5,487 bases of DNA from Anaerolineae bacterium (GTDB taxonomy: Bacteria; Chloroflexota; Anaerolineae; B4-G1; SLSP01), in NCBI GenBank assembly GCA_016934645.1, contig JAFGSL010000297.1, positions 1 to 5,487 of the forward strand. Direction: 5' to 3'. Shown here one piece after another: positions 1 through 5,487 of the stretch; the stretch's first letter is position 1; each line of letters opens with the position of its first letter. Both the position numbers and the translations under genes were made by a program. The notes beneath the pieces were generated by a model, which was not told the DNA's origin, ran no database searches, and worked only from the letters and a program-made list of their open reading frames with translations.

Positions 1-39
1 AGCGTGCTCTACGGTGAAATATGGGTCATCATTAGAGGG

Positions 40-67
40 TTGCGGATTGCGGTACCTATGGTATATA
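40..67 (+). promoter_or_regulatory. weak candidate sigma70-type promoter upstream of gene 1
   Basis: TTGCGG (40-45) and TATATA (62-67) are separated by 16 bases, a loose match to -35/-10 boxes. A second candidate lies nearer the gene: TTCTCG (114-119) and TATAAG (137-142), spacing 17, which would give a leader of only about 20 bases. Neither match is strong and the two cannot be ranked from sequence alone. If the hairpin at 100-125 terminates an upstream transcript, only the second could drive gene 1. Confidence 0.2.
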
Positions 68-99
68 TGATGCTGTGCTTTCCGTCTGTGGCGCACTGA

Positions 100-125
100 G
101 CCGTGTCGAGATGTTCTCGCACGGC
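100..125 (+). other. imperfect hairpin in the leader of gene 1
   Basis: GCCGTG (100-105) pairs with CACGGC (120-125) and CGAGA (107-111) pairs with TCTCG (115-119). T106 is bulged and the loop is TGT (112-114), giving 11 pairs in total. It is followed by CGGTTTCCTT, which is only weakly T-rich. It could be the terminator of a gene to the left of the window or a structured leader. No reading frame entering from the left edge is long enough to show where an upstream gene would end. Confidence 0.4.
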
Positions 126-157
126 GGTTTCCTTGCTATAAGAGCAAAGACAAATCG

Positions 158-164
158 AAAGGAG
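158..164 (+). promoter_or_regulatory. ribosome binding site of gene 1
   Basis: AAAGGAG lies six bases before the ATG at 171. This near-ideal Shine-Dalgarno site fixes the start. The earlier in-frame ATGs at 75 and 111 would add residues with no signal-peptide character ahead of the Lys/Arg-rich N-terminus. Confidence 0.85.
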
Positions 165-170
165 TTTAAC

Positions 171-2360
171 ATGAATCAGTGGTATGCAAAGAAGAGGCAC
201 GTGTTTGTTCTGTTGACGCTTGTGGGGGCCATTCTGATGGGATTGGTCTGGTTGGTGAGTGTTCCCGGCAGTGCAAGCGCGCAAGGCACGTTGCTGCTCA
301 ATACATCCTATAAGGATGCGACCCCGCGTAAGGTGGGAGCCGGCGGAACGGTAGCCTATTCCATCGTTTTGAATAACGATACCCTGAGTACAACGAGCTC
401 TATCGTTGTCGTCGATCCTCTGGAGCCGCGGTTAAGCTATGTTCCCGGTAGTGCAGCGGTAATAGGTGGTGGTGGGCTGGCCGGATATTCTGGAGGCCGT
501 GTGCAGTTTTCGGTTGATCCTATTGCGGCTGGCAATACGGTGACGTTGTCGTTCCAAGCTATAGTCGCGACTACAGTATCACCCGATGATGTGATTACTA
601 ACACGGCGACCATTACTGAAGCTGGCGTCTCCTTCACGCGTTCAGTGTCCATCACGGTGACGGATGCTCCCGTCGTACAGATTCGCCAACCCATAAGCGG
701 GACGTTGTTCACTGCAAGCCCGGGGACTAACGTTGTCATTAGCGGTTATGCTTGGGACAGCGGCAATGACCCAGGTTTCCCGGCGACACCGGTGATTGCT
801 TCTATCAGTGACCCATCTTCAGGCGCTTACTTTGTCAGTTGGACTGACGGCGCTGACGCGCTGGCCTATCATTTGCAAGAATCGACCAGCCCATACTTTA
901 ACAAAAATCTAGTTGACTACAACCCTACCACCAACCTCACAAATCAATACGTCACCGGAAAAACTCCTGGTACATACTACTATCGCTTGCGTGCAATTAA
1001 CCTTGTAGGCAGCAGTCGTTGGAGTGATATCCGCTCGGTTGTCGTGACGACGGCCATGATGGGGCAGTCGTTGTCCCAAGATTTCGAGTTATCTGCCTTG
1101 TGGACTGCGAGTGCAGCAGTGCCCGCCGTCTATGTTCGCATCAACGGTGGAACATGGCAAGCTACGGCGGTAACCCAGAACGCCGATGGCTATTGGGACT
1201 GGAGCTATACCTGGCCCTTGCCGCAAGAGGATGATGCGATCTACACCATTGAGGCACGTTCACAGGATGTGGGAGGCAATTACGGCGAGATCGATATGAT
1301 CCGTGTCACGATCCGCAACGGCACCCGCTACGTTTACCTGCCGATGGTGATGCGGCGCTATCCGCCGTTGCCGTATGCGCCGACGCTCAACATCAACAGC
1401 AATGACGGTTATGGCACCTACCAGCTAGGCTGGGTCTACGTCCCTGACACCGATCTCTATAAGCCGACCTCCTACACGTTCCAGGAAGCGACGAACGCCA
1501 ACTTCACCAACCCGATAGAAGAGAGCTTCCCGTCCACAACCCTTTCCCGTTCATATGCGAACAAAGCTGTGGGTACCTACTACTACCGCGTGCGCGGCCA
1601 CAATGCTTATGGCACCGGTGGGTGGAGCAACGTGCAGACTATCGTCGTCAGTTCGAGAGGCTTCACCGATGATTTCTCCAATCCTGCTACCGGATGGCCG
1701 AGGCAAGTCTTCTCAATAGACGGTAGGGGTGTGTTGGATGCGAACTATGACAATGGCTACTATCGCATGAAAATACTCTGGAATCAATATGGCTTGAACA
1801 ACAAGCGTATGGGCTTGCTGCCCGCTCCGTACAAGCACTATGATCGTACCTACGATGTGGAAGTACTGCATCGTTTCGTCAAAGCGGTGGACGAAGGAGG
1901 CTACTCGCCCGCACAGGGTAAGGCGGGGCTGGTTTTTCTGGCGACGCGTACGGACGGAGGAACGGGATACCTTCAGACTTTCCATACCGTGGAGTGGAAC
2001 TTCGAGGGGCGGTGTGCGATCAGCGGTTATACCAATTACCCCACCGATGGTGGACACAATCCTTATGTTCCGGTTGCTTATTTGGGGCGTGGTACCAATG
2101 ATGAGTTTGTATATCGTAACTGGGGTGGATGGAACGATCCTCCTTGCCCTGGTCTAAAGGCAGGATATGATAAGGATGTCACGGTTAGGGTTGAAGTGCG
2201 TAATACCCAATTCAACGTCTTCTTCAATGGCACCTATATCGGCAGCTACACGTTCAAAAGTGGCCTGCCGGGCGAGCCGTATGTTGGATTGATCACAGGT
2301 TCCTGGGACATTACACCGGTGCAATCACGCTTCGATAACTTCCGTGTAACCGATAAATAG
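171..2360 (+). CDS. secreted multidomain surface protein (DUF11, Ig/FN3 and LamG-like domains)
   Basis: This 729-aa protein is predicted to be exported; the exact function is not recognised. A basic N-terminus (KKRH) and hydrophobic core (about 11-31) end in ASA|Q, giving likely signal peptidase cleavage after A37. Domains in order: DUF11-like β-domain (43-165, ending NTATITEAGVSFTRSVSITV); an Ig-like domain that starts at about 168 and appears to resume at about 300-382 (INGGTWQ...YTIEARSQDVGGN) around an FN3-like domain (about 207-293); a YVYLPMVMRRYPPLPYAPT motif (387-405); a second FN3-like domain (about 402-494); and a lectin-like C-terminal domain opening FTDDFSNPATGW (498-509) and closing GLITGSWDITPV...FDNFRV. 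Only two cysteines follow the signal peptide (C615, C659), possibly a disulfide. There is no LPXTG, PEP-CTERM or C-terminal membrane anchor, so attachment is unclear. It is paralogous to the next gene. A role in adhesion or glycan binding is inferred from domain type; no catalytic residues could be assigned. Confidence 0.88.
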   Translation: MNQWYAKKRHVFVLLTLVGAILMGLVWLVSVPGSASAQGTLLLNTSYKDATPRKVGAGGTVAYSIVLNNDTLSTTSSIVVVDPLEPRLSYVPGSAAVIGGGGLAGYSGGRVQFSVDPIAAGNTVTLSFQAIVATTVSPDDVITNTATITEAGVSFTRSVSITVTDAPVVQIRQPISGTLFTASPGTNVVISGYAWDSGNDPGFPATPVIASISDPSSGAYFVSWTDGADALAYHLQESTSPYFNKNLVDYNPTTNLTNQYVTGKTPGTYYYRLRAINLVGSSRWSDIRSVVVTTAMMGQSLSQDFELSALWTASAAVPAVYVRINGGTWQATAVTQNADGYWDWSYTWPLPQEDDAIYTIEARSQDVGGNYGEIDMIRVTIRNGTRYVYLPMVMRRYPPLPYAPTLNINSNDGYGTYQLGWVYVPDTDLYKPTSYTFQEATNANFTNPIEESFPSTTLSRSYANKAVGTYYYRVRGHNAYGTGGWSNVQTIVVSSRGFTDDFSNPATGWPRQVFSIDGRGVLDANYDNGYYRMKILWNQYGLNNKRMGLLPAPYKHYDRTYDVEVLHRFVKAVDEGGYSPAQGKAGLVFLATRTDGGTGYLQTFHTVEWNFEGRCAISGYTNYPTDGGHNPYVPVAYLGRGTNDEFVYRNWGGWNDPPCPGLKAGYDKDVTVRVEVRNTQFNVFFNGTYIGSYTFKSGLPGEPYVGLITGSWDITPVQSRFDNFRVTDK
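297..665 (+). other. DUF11-like domain of gene 1
   Basis: Residues 43-165 follow the DUF11 pattern: a GGTVAYSIVLNN strand, VVVDPLEPRLSYVPGS, a GNTVTLSFQAIV strand and DVITNTATIT. DUF11 modules are β-sandwich spacers found in large bacterial surface proteins. The equivalent in gene 2 is its residues 76-193. Confidence 0.65.
789..1049 (+). repeat. FN3-like repeat A (gene 1)
   Basis: Residues 207-293 read PVIASISDPSSGAYFVSWTD, then YHLQESTSPYF, GTYYYRLRAINLVGSSRW and SVVV. This is the same module as repeat B in gene 1 and the single copy in gene 2, but more diverged (RLRAINLVG against RVRGHNAYG). It is protein-level repetition; no near-identical DNA repeat is visible. Confidence 0.65.
1329..1385 (+). 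other. YVYLP motif with Pro-rich linker (gene 1)
   Basis: Residues 387-405, YVYLPMVMRRYPPLPYAPT, match residues 197-215 of the gene 2 product (YVYLPLIARRWPPIPYPPT). In Chloroflexota, VYLPLV-type motifs recur in exported proteins, often near a C-terminus. Here it sits at an internal domain boundary in both proteins. Its function is unknown to me. Confidence 0.7.
1374..1652 (+). repeat. FN3-like repeat B (gene 1)
   Basis: Residues 402-494 carry YTFQEATNANF, GTYYYRVRGHNAYGTGGWS and TIVVSS. It is the closest counterpart of the gene 2 copy at 3082-3357. At GTYYYRVRG the two genes differ mostly at third codon positions, so they diverged under protein-level constraint rather than by recent duplication. 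Confidence 0.7.
1662..2357 (+). other. C-terminal concanavalin-A/LamG-like domain of gene 1
   Basis: Residues 498-729 begin DDFSNPATGW and include GYYRMKI, KAGLVFLATR, TVRVEVRNTQFNVFFNGTYI and GLITGSWDITPV...FDNFRV. This strand pattern is typical of LamG/DUF1080 (3-keto-disaccharide hydrolase-like) jelly rolls, which bind or process glycans. A Gly/Asn/Trp-rich insert with both cysteines (about 613-662) interrupts the β-sheet core. No catalytic site could be assigned, so binding is more likely than hydrolysis. Confidence 0.55.
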
Positions 2361-2369
2361 GTATGAACA

Positions 2370-2411
2370 ATCTGAGGGAACGGTCATCGTATGATGATTG
2401 TTCCCTCAGAT
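2370..2411 (+). terminator. strong intergenic hairpin, possible terminator or attenuator
   Basis: Twelve perfect pairs (ATCTGAGGGAAC, 2370-2381, with GTTCCCTCAGAT, 2400-2411) continue through two G·T wobbles into TCATC (2384-2388) / GATGA (2393-2397), closed by the four-base loop GTAT. It starts ten bases after the gene 1 stop and ends 37 bases before the gene 2 ATG. The downstream sequence TCGATTCTGAAAA has no T-tract, so a classical intrinsic terminator is doubtful. It may be a partial terminator, an RNA-stabilising 3' end for gene 1, or a processing site that sets different levels of the two proteins. Confidence 0.7.
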
Positions 2412-2428
2412 CGATTCTGAAAACTCTC

Positions 2429-2437
2429 GGAAAGGGG
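2429..2437 (+). promoter_or_regulatory. ribosome binding site of gene 2
   Basis: GGAAAGGGG (2429-2437) lies 11 bases before the ATG at 2449 and 17 before the next ATG (2455), which favours 2449. The longer frame from the TTG at 2398 would start inside the hairpin arm without a Shine-Dalgarno site. Confidence 0.7.
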
Positions 2438-2448
2438 AAATAATACAG

Positions 2449-4083
2449 ATGGTTATGCTTAGACGGTCATGGCTTTTGATAGGGTCGGTTCTCGTTGCCA
2501 GTATAGTGTTAGGTTTAGGTGTATTTGGGATTCTGCGTGCGCACTCACAGCCGGTGTATGGGCAAACGCCAGTGCAGCCTCTAGCTTTGGCGCCGATAGG
2601 GACAGAGGAGGGTTCTAAAGTCGCTGTACTTTTTCCAAGTGACACGGTTACTTTGCCAAAGCCGTTGGATGTTTCTAAAAGCTATGTGCCAGCCAGGCTA
2701 TACGCAGGTGATCCAGTTACCTTCGTCATCACGGTGCGCAATCCTAATACCTCTACTTTCGTCATCACCGTTACGGATCAACTGGTACCGCTGTTAGCGA
2801 TCGCCTGCGGGAGCGAACACGTCGATCCGGCAACGGCAGCCCCCGTGTGCGATGCGCAGCAGAATGTCATCACCTACGTCGCGCCAATCACCGCGCAGAC
2901 CGGTCTGACGCTCACGTTCCGGGCGATGATCAGCTCTACGATGTTGCTGGATCAGGACATCACCAACACCGTCTGGGTCGATGATGGTGAGCGCATCATC
3001 TCGCGGACCGTTACGCTGGACATCGTCAGGCTTTCTTATGTATATCTGCCACTTATCGCGCGCCGCTGGCCGCCGATACCTTATCCGCCAACCAATCTCG
3101 ACGTGACTCAGCCTGATATACGAGGGGACTATACGATTAGCTGGGATTATGTTGGTTATCCTGACGTGACAGCGCCGACCAGTTATGAGTTGCAGGAATC
3201 GTTGGATGCAGCCTTTAGCGATCCGGCAGTGTATCTCACTACTCAAAAGTCTTATAGTTTTACGGACAAACTTACCGGTACGTATTACTACCGTGTGCGC
3301 GGCAAAAATGCGTATGGCAATGGTATCTGGGCTACTCTCCCCGCCGTTCAGGTGAGCCGTGTGTTCTTCGATGATTTTTCTGAGCCCTCCAGTGGGTGGC
3401 GCACGGGCGATGCGGAGCGGTATAATTTCTGGGATGTCAACCATATCGGCTGGGAGGTTGTCGCCAATCTGAATTATGTCGATGGCCACTACCAGATTTA
3501 CGTGCCACTCCATCGGGGTACGCCTCCATGGGGCGAGGTGGATACCTTCTGGGTGTGGCCCGCGGTCGAAGCGCCATTGCCGCCGGACGCCTATCCGTTG
3601 CCGGATAGGTATTGTATCGAGGCTCGCGCCGCGTTCACCGAAGACCGTTGGGCAGCGCGTTGGGGGATTGTCTTTGGCGCAAACGCGGACTTCAATCAGC
3701 TCTTTGTTTTTAATATCACTGACAATCATGATCGGGCCGTCATTTACTACCAGAATTACCTATTCCCTGGCAATAACAGTTTCCGCCATTGCGTGTACCA
3801 AAACGCGTGTGACACGAACAAGAAGAATTACTTGCTCCCGTGGTATGGCGACGGTTATTGGGATCCTGCCATAAATAGTGCCCCTGCTTATAACACGATC
3901 AAGGTGGTCGTGCGAGGTTCGTCGGTAGACTCCTATGCCAACGGAATTTTAATGGATACCAGGGGCATTGCCTTTCCGCGTGAGCGCATCGGTTTGATAG
4001 GCGGCAGTTGGGAGGTCACTCCGGTGGATTTGCGGGTCGATTACTTCCGTTACGACCCGATGTGCCCAGAGGCGCAAAAGTGA
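2449..4083 (+). CDS. secreted multidomain surface protein, paralogue of gene 1
   Basis: This 544-aa exported protein is a shorter version of the preceding gene product; the exact function is not recognised. The N-terminus MVMLRRSW and hydrophobic stretch 9-29 form a signal sequence. The cleavage site is less clear than in gene 1 (perhaps VYG|Q near 38), so it could remain as a membrane anchor. Then follow a linker (about 40-75), a DUF11-like domain (76-193, with C120 and C134 as a possible disulfide), YVYLPLIARRWPPIPYPPT (197-215), one FN3-like domain (about 212-303, with GTYYYRVRGKNAYGNGIW) and a LamG/concanavalin-like domain (306-536). The last opens FFDDFSEPSSGW and closes GLIGGSWEVTPVDLRVDYFR. 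C389, C448, C454 and C539 lie in or just after it, an even number as expected outside the cell. Relative to gene 1 it lacks the Ig/FN3 block. Its stop overlaps the start of the next gene, so the two are probably co-translated. Confidence 0.88.
   Translation: MVMLRRSWLLIGSVLVASIVLGLGVFGILRAHSQPVYGQTPVQPLALAPIGTEEGSKVAVLFPSDTVTLPKPLDVSKSYVPARLYAGDPVTFVITVRNPNTSTFVITVTDQLVPLLAIACGSEHVDPATAAPVCDAQQNVITYVAPITAQTGLTLTFRAMISSTMLLDQDITNTVWVDDGERIISRTVTLDIVRLSYVYLPLIARRWPPIPYPPTNLDVTQPDIRGDYTISWDYVGYPDVTAPTSYELQESLDAAFSDPAVYLTTQKSYSFTDKLTGTYYYRVRGKNAYGNGIWATLPAVQVSRVFFDDFSEPSSGWRTGDAERYNFWDVNHIGWEVVANLNYVDGHYQIYVPLHRGTPPWGEVDTFWVWPAVEAPLPPDAYPLPDRYCIEARAAFTEDRWAARWGIVFGANADFNQLFVFNITDNHDRAVIYYQNYLFPGNNSFRHCVYQNACDTNKKNYLLPWYGDGYWDPAINSAPAYNTIKVVVRGSSVDSYANGILMDTRGIAFPRERIGLIGGSWEVTPVDLRVDYFRYDPMCPEAQK
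2674..3027 (+). other. DUF11-like domain of gene 2
   Basis: Residues 76-193 show the pattern GDPVTFVITVRNPN, VTVTDQLVPLL, TGLTLTFRAMI and DITNTVWVDDGE, a standard DUF11 layout. The cysteine pair C120/C134 has no match in the gene 1 domain. Confidence 0.7.
3037..3093 (+). other. YVYLP motif with Pro-rich linker (gene 2)
   Basis: Residues 197-215, YVYLPLIARRWPPIPYPPT, occupy the same place relative to the FN3-like and lectin-like domains as in gene 1. Here the motif directly follows the DUF11 domain, so it marks the point from which the two proteins share their architecture. Confidence 0.7.
3082..3357 (+). repeat. FN3-like repeat (gene 2)
   Basis: Residues 212-303 contain YTISWDYVG, SYELQESLDAAFSDP, GTYYYRVRGKNAYGNGIW and AVQVS. 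It is most similar to repeat B of gene 1, with the same flanks on both sides (the YVYLP linker before, DDFS after). Confidence 0.7.
3364..4080 (+). other. C-terminal concanavalin-A/LamG-like domain of gene 2
   Basis: Residues 306-544 open FFDDFSEPSSGW and carry GHYQIYVPL, RYCIEARAAF, RWGIVFGANADF, QLFVFNI, TIKVVVRGSSVDSYANG and GLIGGSWEVTPV, the alternating strands of a jelly roll. An aromatic- and Asn-rich insert (about 440-478, with C448 and C454) lies at the same relative position as the Gly/Trp-rich insert of gene 1, which suggests a variable ligand-facing loop. Confidence 0.55.
4068..4072 (+). promoter_or_regulatory. ribosome binding site of gene 3, inside gene 2
   Basis: AGAGG lies seven bases before the GTG at 4080, within the last codons of gene 2. 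Together with the GTGA stop/start overlap it selects GTG 4080 over the in-frame TTG at 4008, which would place 24 poorly hydrophobic, Gly/Arg-rich residues ahead of the protein. Confidence 0.65.
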
Positions 4084-5057
4084 GGTCTCGTTGTCTCTGG
4101 GCGAATCTGTTCCGTGTCGCCCTGAGTGTGACGGCGTTGGTGTTGCTGCTCCGTGAAGTTGGCGGCGCAGATGTCGTTGAAGTGCTAAGGGACGCCGATC
4201 CTGGTTATCTGGGGTCGGCGTGTTTGCTTTTTCTCCTGGGGATCGTGATCCGCGCCTTTCGCTGGCGGGCGCTGCTTTATGGCCTGGGCGTGACTCCGCC
4301 TCTGAAACTGCTGCTCAAGCTCTACCTCGTCGGTAACTTTTTTAACACTGTGCTCCCTTCCGGTTTCGGCGGTGACGTGGTGCGCGTCGTCGAACTGGCG
4401 CAGCAGAACCGCCAGTCCGCCGCGGTGGGAACCGTCATCGTCGACCGTCTCACGGGCATCCTCTCGCTGATGGCGTTGGGATTGGTCGTGCTGCCGTTCA
4501 CGCACGGATTAGCGCCCTGGCTGGTGTGGATGTTTGTTATCGTCGCGGTGGGGGGCCTGCTCGGCGGCGCGCTGCTGTTGGAAGGGCGACTGCTGCGGCG
4601 CATCACCGCCCGCCTGCTGCAGGCGCGATTGCCGCAGGCGCTCTCGCTCGCCGGACAGAGCAAGCTGGCGGACATCTACGCCGCCGTCTCCGGCTCCGGC
4701 GCGCGGGCAATCTGGCAGGCGTTGGCGCTTTCCACAGTGTTCAACCTGGTCAATATCGCCGTTTACTGGCTGTGTGGCCTTGCCGTGGGTATCGATGTAT
4801 CACTCGGTTTCTACTTTGTCTTTGTGCCGCTGCTCTCGCTGACGCTGCTCGTTCCCATCTCTGTGGGTGGCCTGGGCGCACGCGATTGGGTGGCGCAGCC
4901 GCTTTTTGGCTCCGTCGGCGCGCCCGACGCCATCGCCGCCGGGATGACGCTGTCGGTGTACGCGGTGACGTTGGCTGTCGGCTTGATCGGTCTGGCGATT
5001 TACCTGGTGGAGGGCCTCACCGGGTTGTGGCGACGAGAAGCAAGCGATGAAGCCTGA
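4080..5057 (+). CDS. LPG_synthase_TM / flippase-like (UPF0104) integral membrane protein
   Basis: This 325-aa polytopic inner-membrane protein has hydrophobic segments at roughly 11-24, 43-60, 77-93, 125-140, 146-168, 210-237, 241-262 and 284-311. Family marks are NFFNTVLPSGFGGDVVRV (86-103), VDRLTGILSL (121-130) and PISVGGLGARDW (259-270), which match the conserved Asn-Pro-Gly/Arg, Asp-Arg and GGLG-Arg blocks of the LPG_synthase_TM family (PF03706/TIGR00374). In MprF this domain flips lysyl-phosphatidylglycerol. Here the cytosolic aminoacyl-transferase domain is absent, so aminoacylation is unlikely and a lipid or lipid-linked sugar transport role is only inferred. It starts at GTG in a four-base overlap with gene 2, and its 3' end overlaps the next gene by 11 bases. 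Base composition is markedly more GC-rich than in genes 1 and 2. Confidence 0.88.
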   Translation: MRSRCLWANLFRVALSVTALVLLLREVGGADVVEVLRDADPGYLGSACLLFLLGIVIRAFRWRALLYGLGVTPPLKLLLKLYLVGNFFNTVLPSGFGGDVVRVVELAQQNRQSAAVGTVIVDRLTGILSLMALGLVVLPFTHGLAPWLVWMFVIVAVGGLLGGALLLEGRLLRRITARLLQARLPQALSLAGQSKLADIYAAVSGSGARAIWQALALSTVFNLVNIAVYWLCGLAVGIDVSLGFYFVFVPLLSLTLLVPISVGGLGARDWVAQPLFGSVGAPDAIAAGMTLSVYAVTLAVGLIGLAIYLVEGLTGLWRREASDEA

Positions 5058-5487
5058 TCGTATATTCGTGTATCTGCTGCTCATTTTTGTGGTGTTGACG
5101 GCGACGGTAAGCCTCGTCAATCCGCTCTTCGAAGCCCCGGATGAAATCCGTCACTACCGCTACGTCCGCAAACTGATCACCGAGCATACCTTGCCCATCC
5201 AGGGCCAAGAAGAAATTCGCTCGCAAAGCCACCATCCGCCCCTCTATTATGCGCTTGCAGCGTTGGCGAGCGCGTGGACGCCTTCGCCCCACACCAGCAC
5301 GTATGACCATCCTCTCAATCCCTTCTGGGGCTACCGCAACTGGGAAGTGGGCGTGGACAACAAACTGCAATACTGGCACGGTGAGGCCGAACGCTTGCCC
5401 TTCCGCGAAGGATTCCTGGCGGCGATGATCCCGCGTTGGGTCAACGTGCTGTTGGGCGCGCTCACTGTGTTCCTGACCTACCAGATC
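5047..5487 (+). CDS. GT-C membrane glycosyltransferase (GT39/ArnT/DUF2142-like), 5' part
   Basis: The frame runs off the right edge; 147 residues are visible. It starts with ATG 5047, overlapping the gene 3 stop by 11 bases, with a weak GAGAAG (5035-5040) as ribosome site. A first membrane helix (6-24) is followed by EAPDEIRHYRYV (29-40), the acidic DE motif at the first external loop where GT-C enzymes place catalytic or metal-binding residues. SHHPPLYYALAALA (61-74) is also typical of the family. A long extracytoplasmic loop (about 78-128, with NPFWGYRNWEVGVDNK) leads to a second helix from 130. Such enzymes move a sugar from a polyprenyl-phosphate donor to a lipid, glycan or protein outside the membrane. 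Acceptor and donor cannot be told from this fragment; DUF2142 is the main alternative assignment. Confidence 0.82.
   Translation, partial: MKPDRIFVYLLLIFVVLTATVSLVNPLFEAPDEIRHYRYVRKLITEHTLPIQGQEEIRSQSHHPPLYYALAALASAWTPSPHTSTYDHPLNPFWGYRNWEVGVDNKLQYWHGEAERLPFREGFLAAMIPRWVNVLLGALTVFLTYQI

Noticed and set aside
1..96. Possible C-terminal end of an upstream gene (frame 1 is open to the TGA at 97-99)
   Set aside because: Only 32 codons are open, with no recognisable domain or codon bias, which is not enough to call a coding region.
75..170. Extended N-terminus of gene 1 from the ATG at 75
   Set aside because: The ATG at 171 has an ideal AAAGGAG site and begins a normal signal peptide; the extension would bury the signal and covers the leader hairpin.
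2398..2448. TTG start for gene 2
   Set aside because: The codon lies in the 3' arm of the hairpin, has no Shine-Dalgarno site and would add 17 polar residues before the signal sequence.
2794..3729. 311-codon open frame on the minus strand
   Set aside because: It lies fully antisense to gene 2. Its translation is Arg/Ile-rich, without domain or membrane pattern, and has no ribosome site. It is a mirror of biased codons in the real gene.
171..4083. Diversity-generating or phase-variable repeat between the two paralogous genes
   Set aside because: The shared regions match at protein level but differ at many third codon positions; no long identical DNA tract, template repeat or homopolymer run was seen.
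4526..5050. Open frames of 174 and 102 codons on the + strand inside gene 3
   Set aside because: They are out-of-frame readings of a GC-rich gene, Arg/Ala-rich, while the gene 3 frame shows clear family motifs throughout.

Overview
The window holds three complete genes and the start of a fourth. All are on the + strand and closely packed (171-2360, 2449-4083, 4080-5057, 5047 to beyond 5487). No RNA gene, CRISPR array, insertion sequence or phage feature was seen on either strand. The organism is most likely a member of the Chloroflexota (Chloroflexia/Anaerolineae-type). This is inferred from secreted proteins that carry an internal 'YVYLP(L/M)(V/I)xRR' motif, DUF11-type repeats, FN3 repeats of the 'LQE...GTYYYRVRG.NAYG..W' kind and a 'DDFS.P..GW' lectin-like tail. 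I know this combination from that phylum, but no search was possible here.

Bases 1-170 are non-coding as far as I can tell. They contain an imperfect hairpin (100-125) and only weak promoter-like matches, followed by a clear Shine-Dalgarno site. Genes 1 and 2 encode two secreted, paralogous, multidomain surface proteins of 729 and 544 aa. Both read: signal peptide, DUF11-like domain, YVYLP motif with a Pro-rich linker, FN3-like domain, C-terminal concanavalin-A/LamG-like domain. Gene 1 has an extra Ig/FN3 block between the DUF11 domain and the motif. A strong hairpin (2370-2411, 19 pairs, 4-nt loop, no T-tract) lies between the two genes.

Gene 2 overlaps gene 3 by four bases (GTGA), and gene 3 overlaps gene 4 by eleven. 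Genes 2-4 therefore look like one translationally coupled unit, although genes 3 and 4 are clearly more GC-rich. Gene 3 encodes a polytopic membrane protein of the LPG_synthase_TM / flippase-like (UPF0104) family. Gene 4 is the N-terminus of a GT-C (GT39/ArnT/DUF2142-like) membrane glycosyltransferase, a family that uses polyprenyl-phosphate sugars. The simplest reading is a cell-envelope locus in which two exported, probably carbohydrate-binding surface proteins are made alongside membrane proteins for lipid or glycan handling. A direct link, such as glycosylation of the surface proteins, is inference only.
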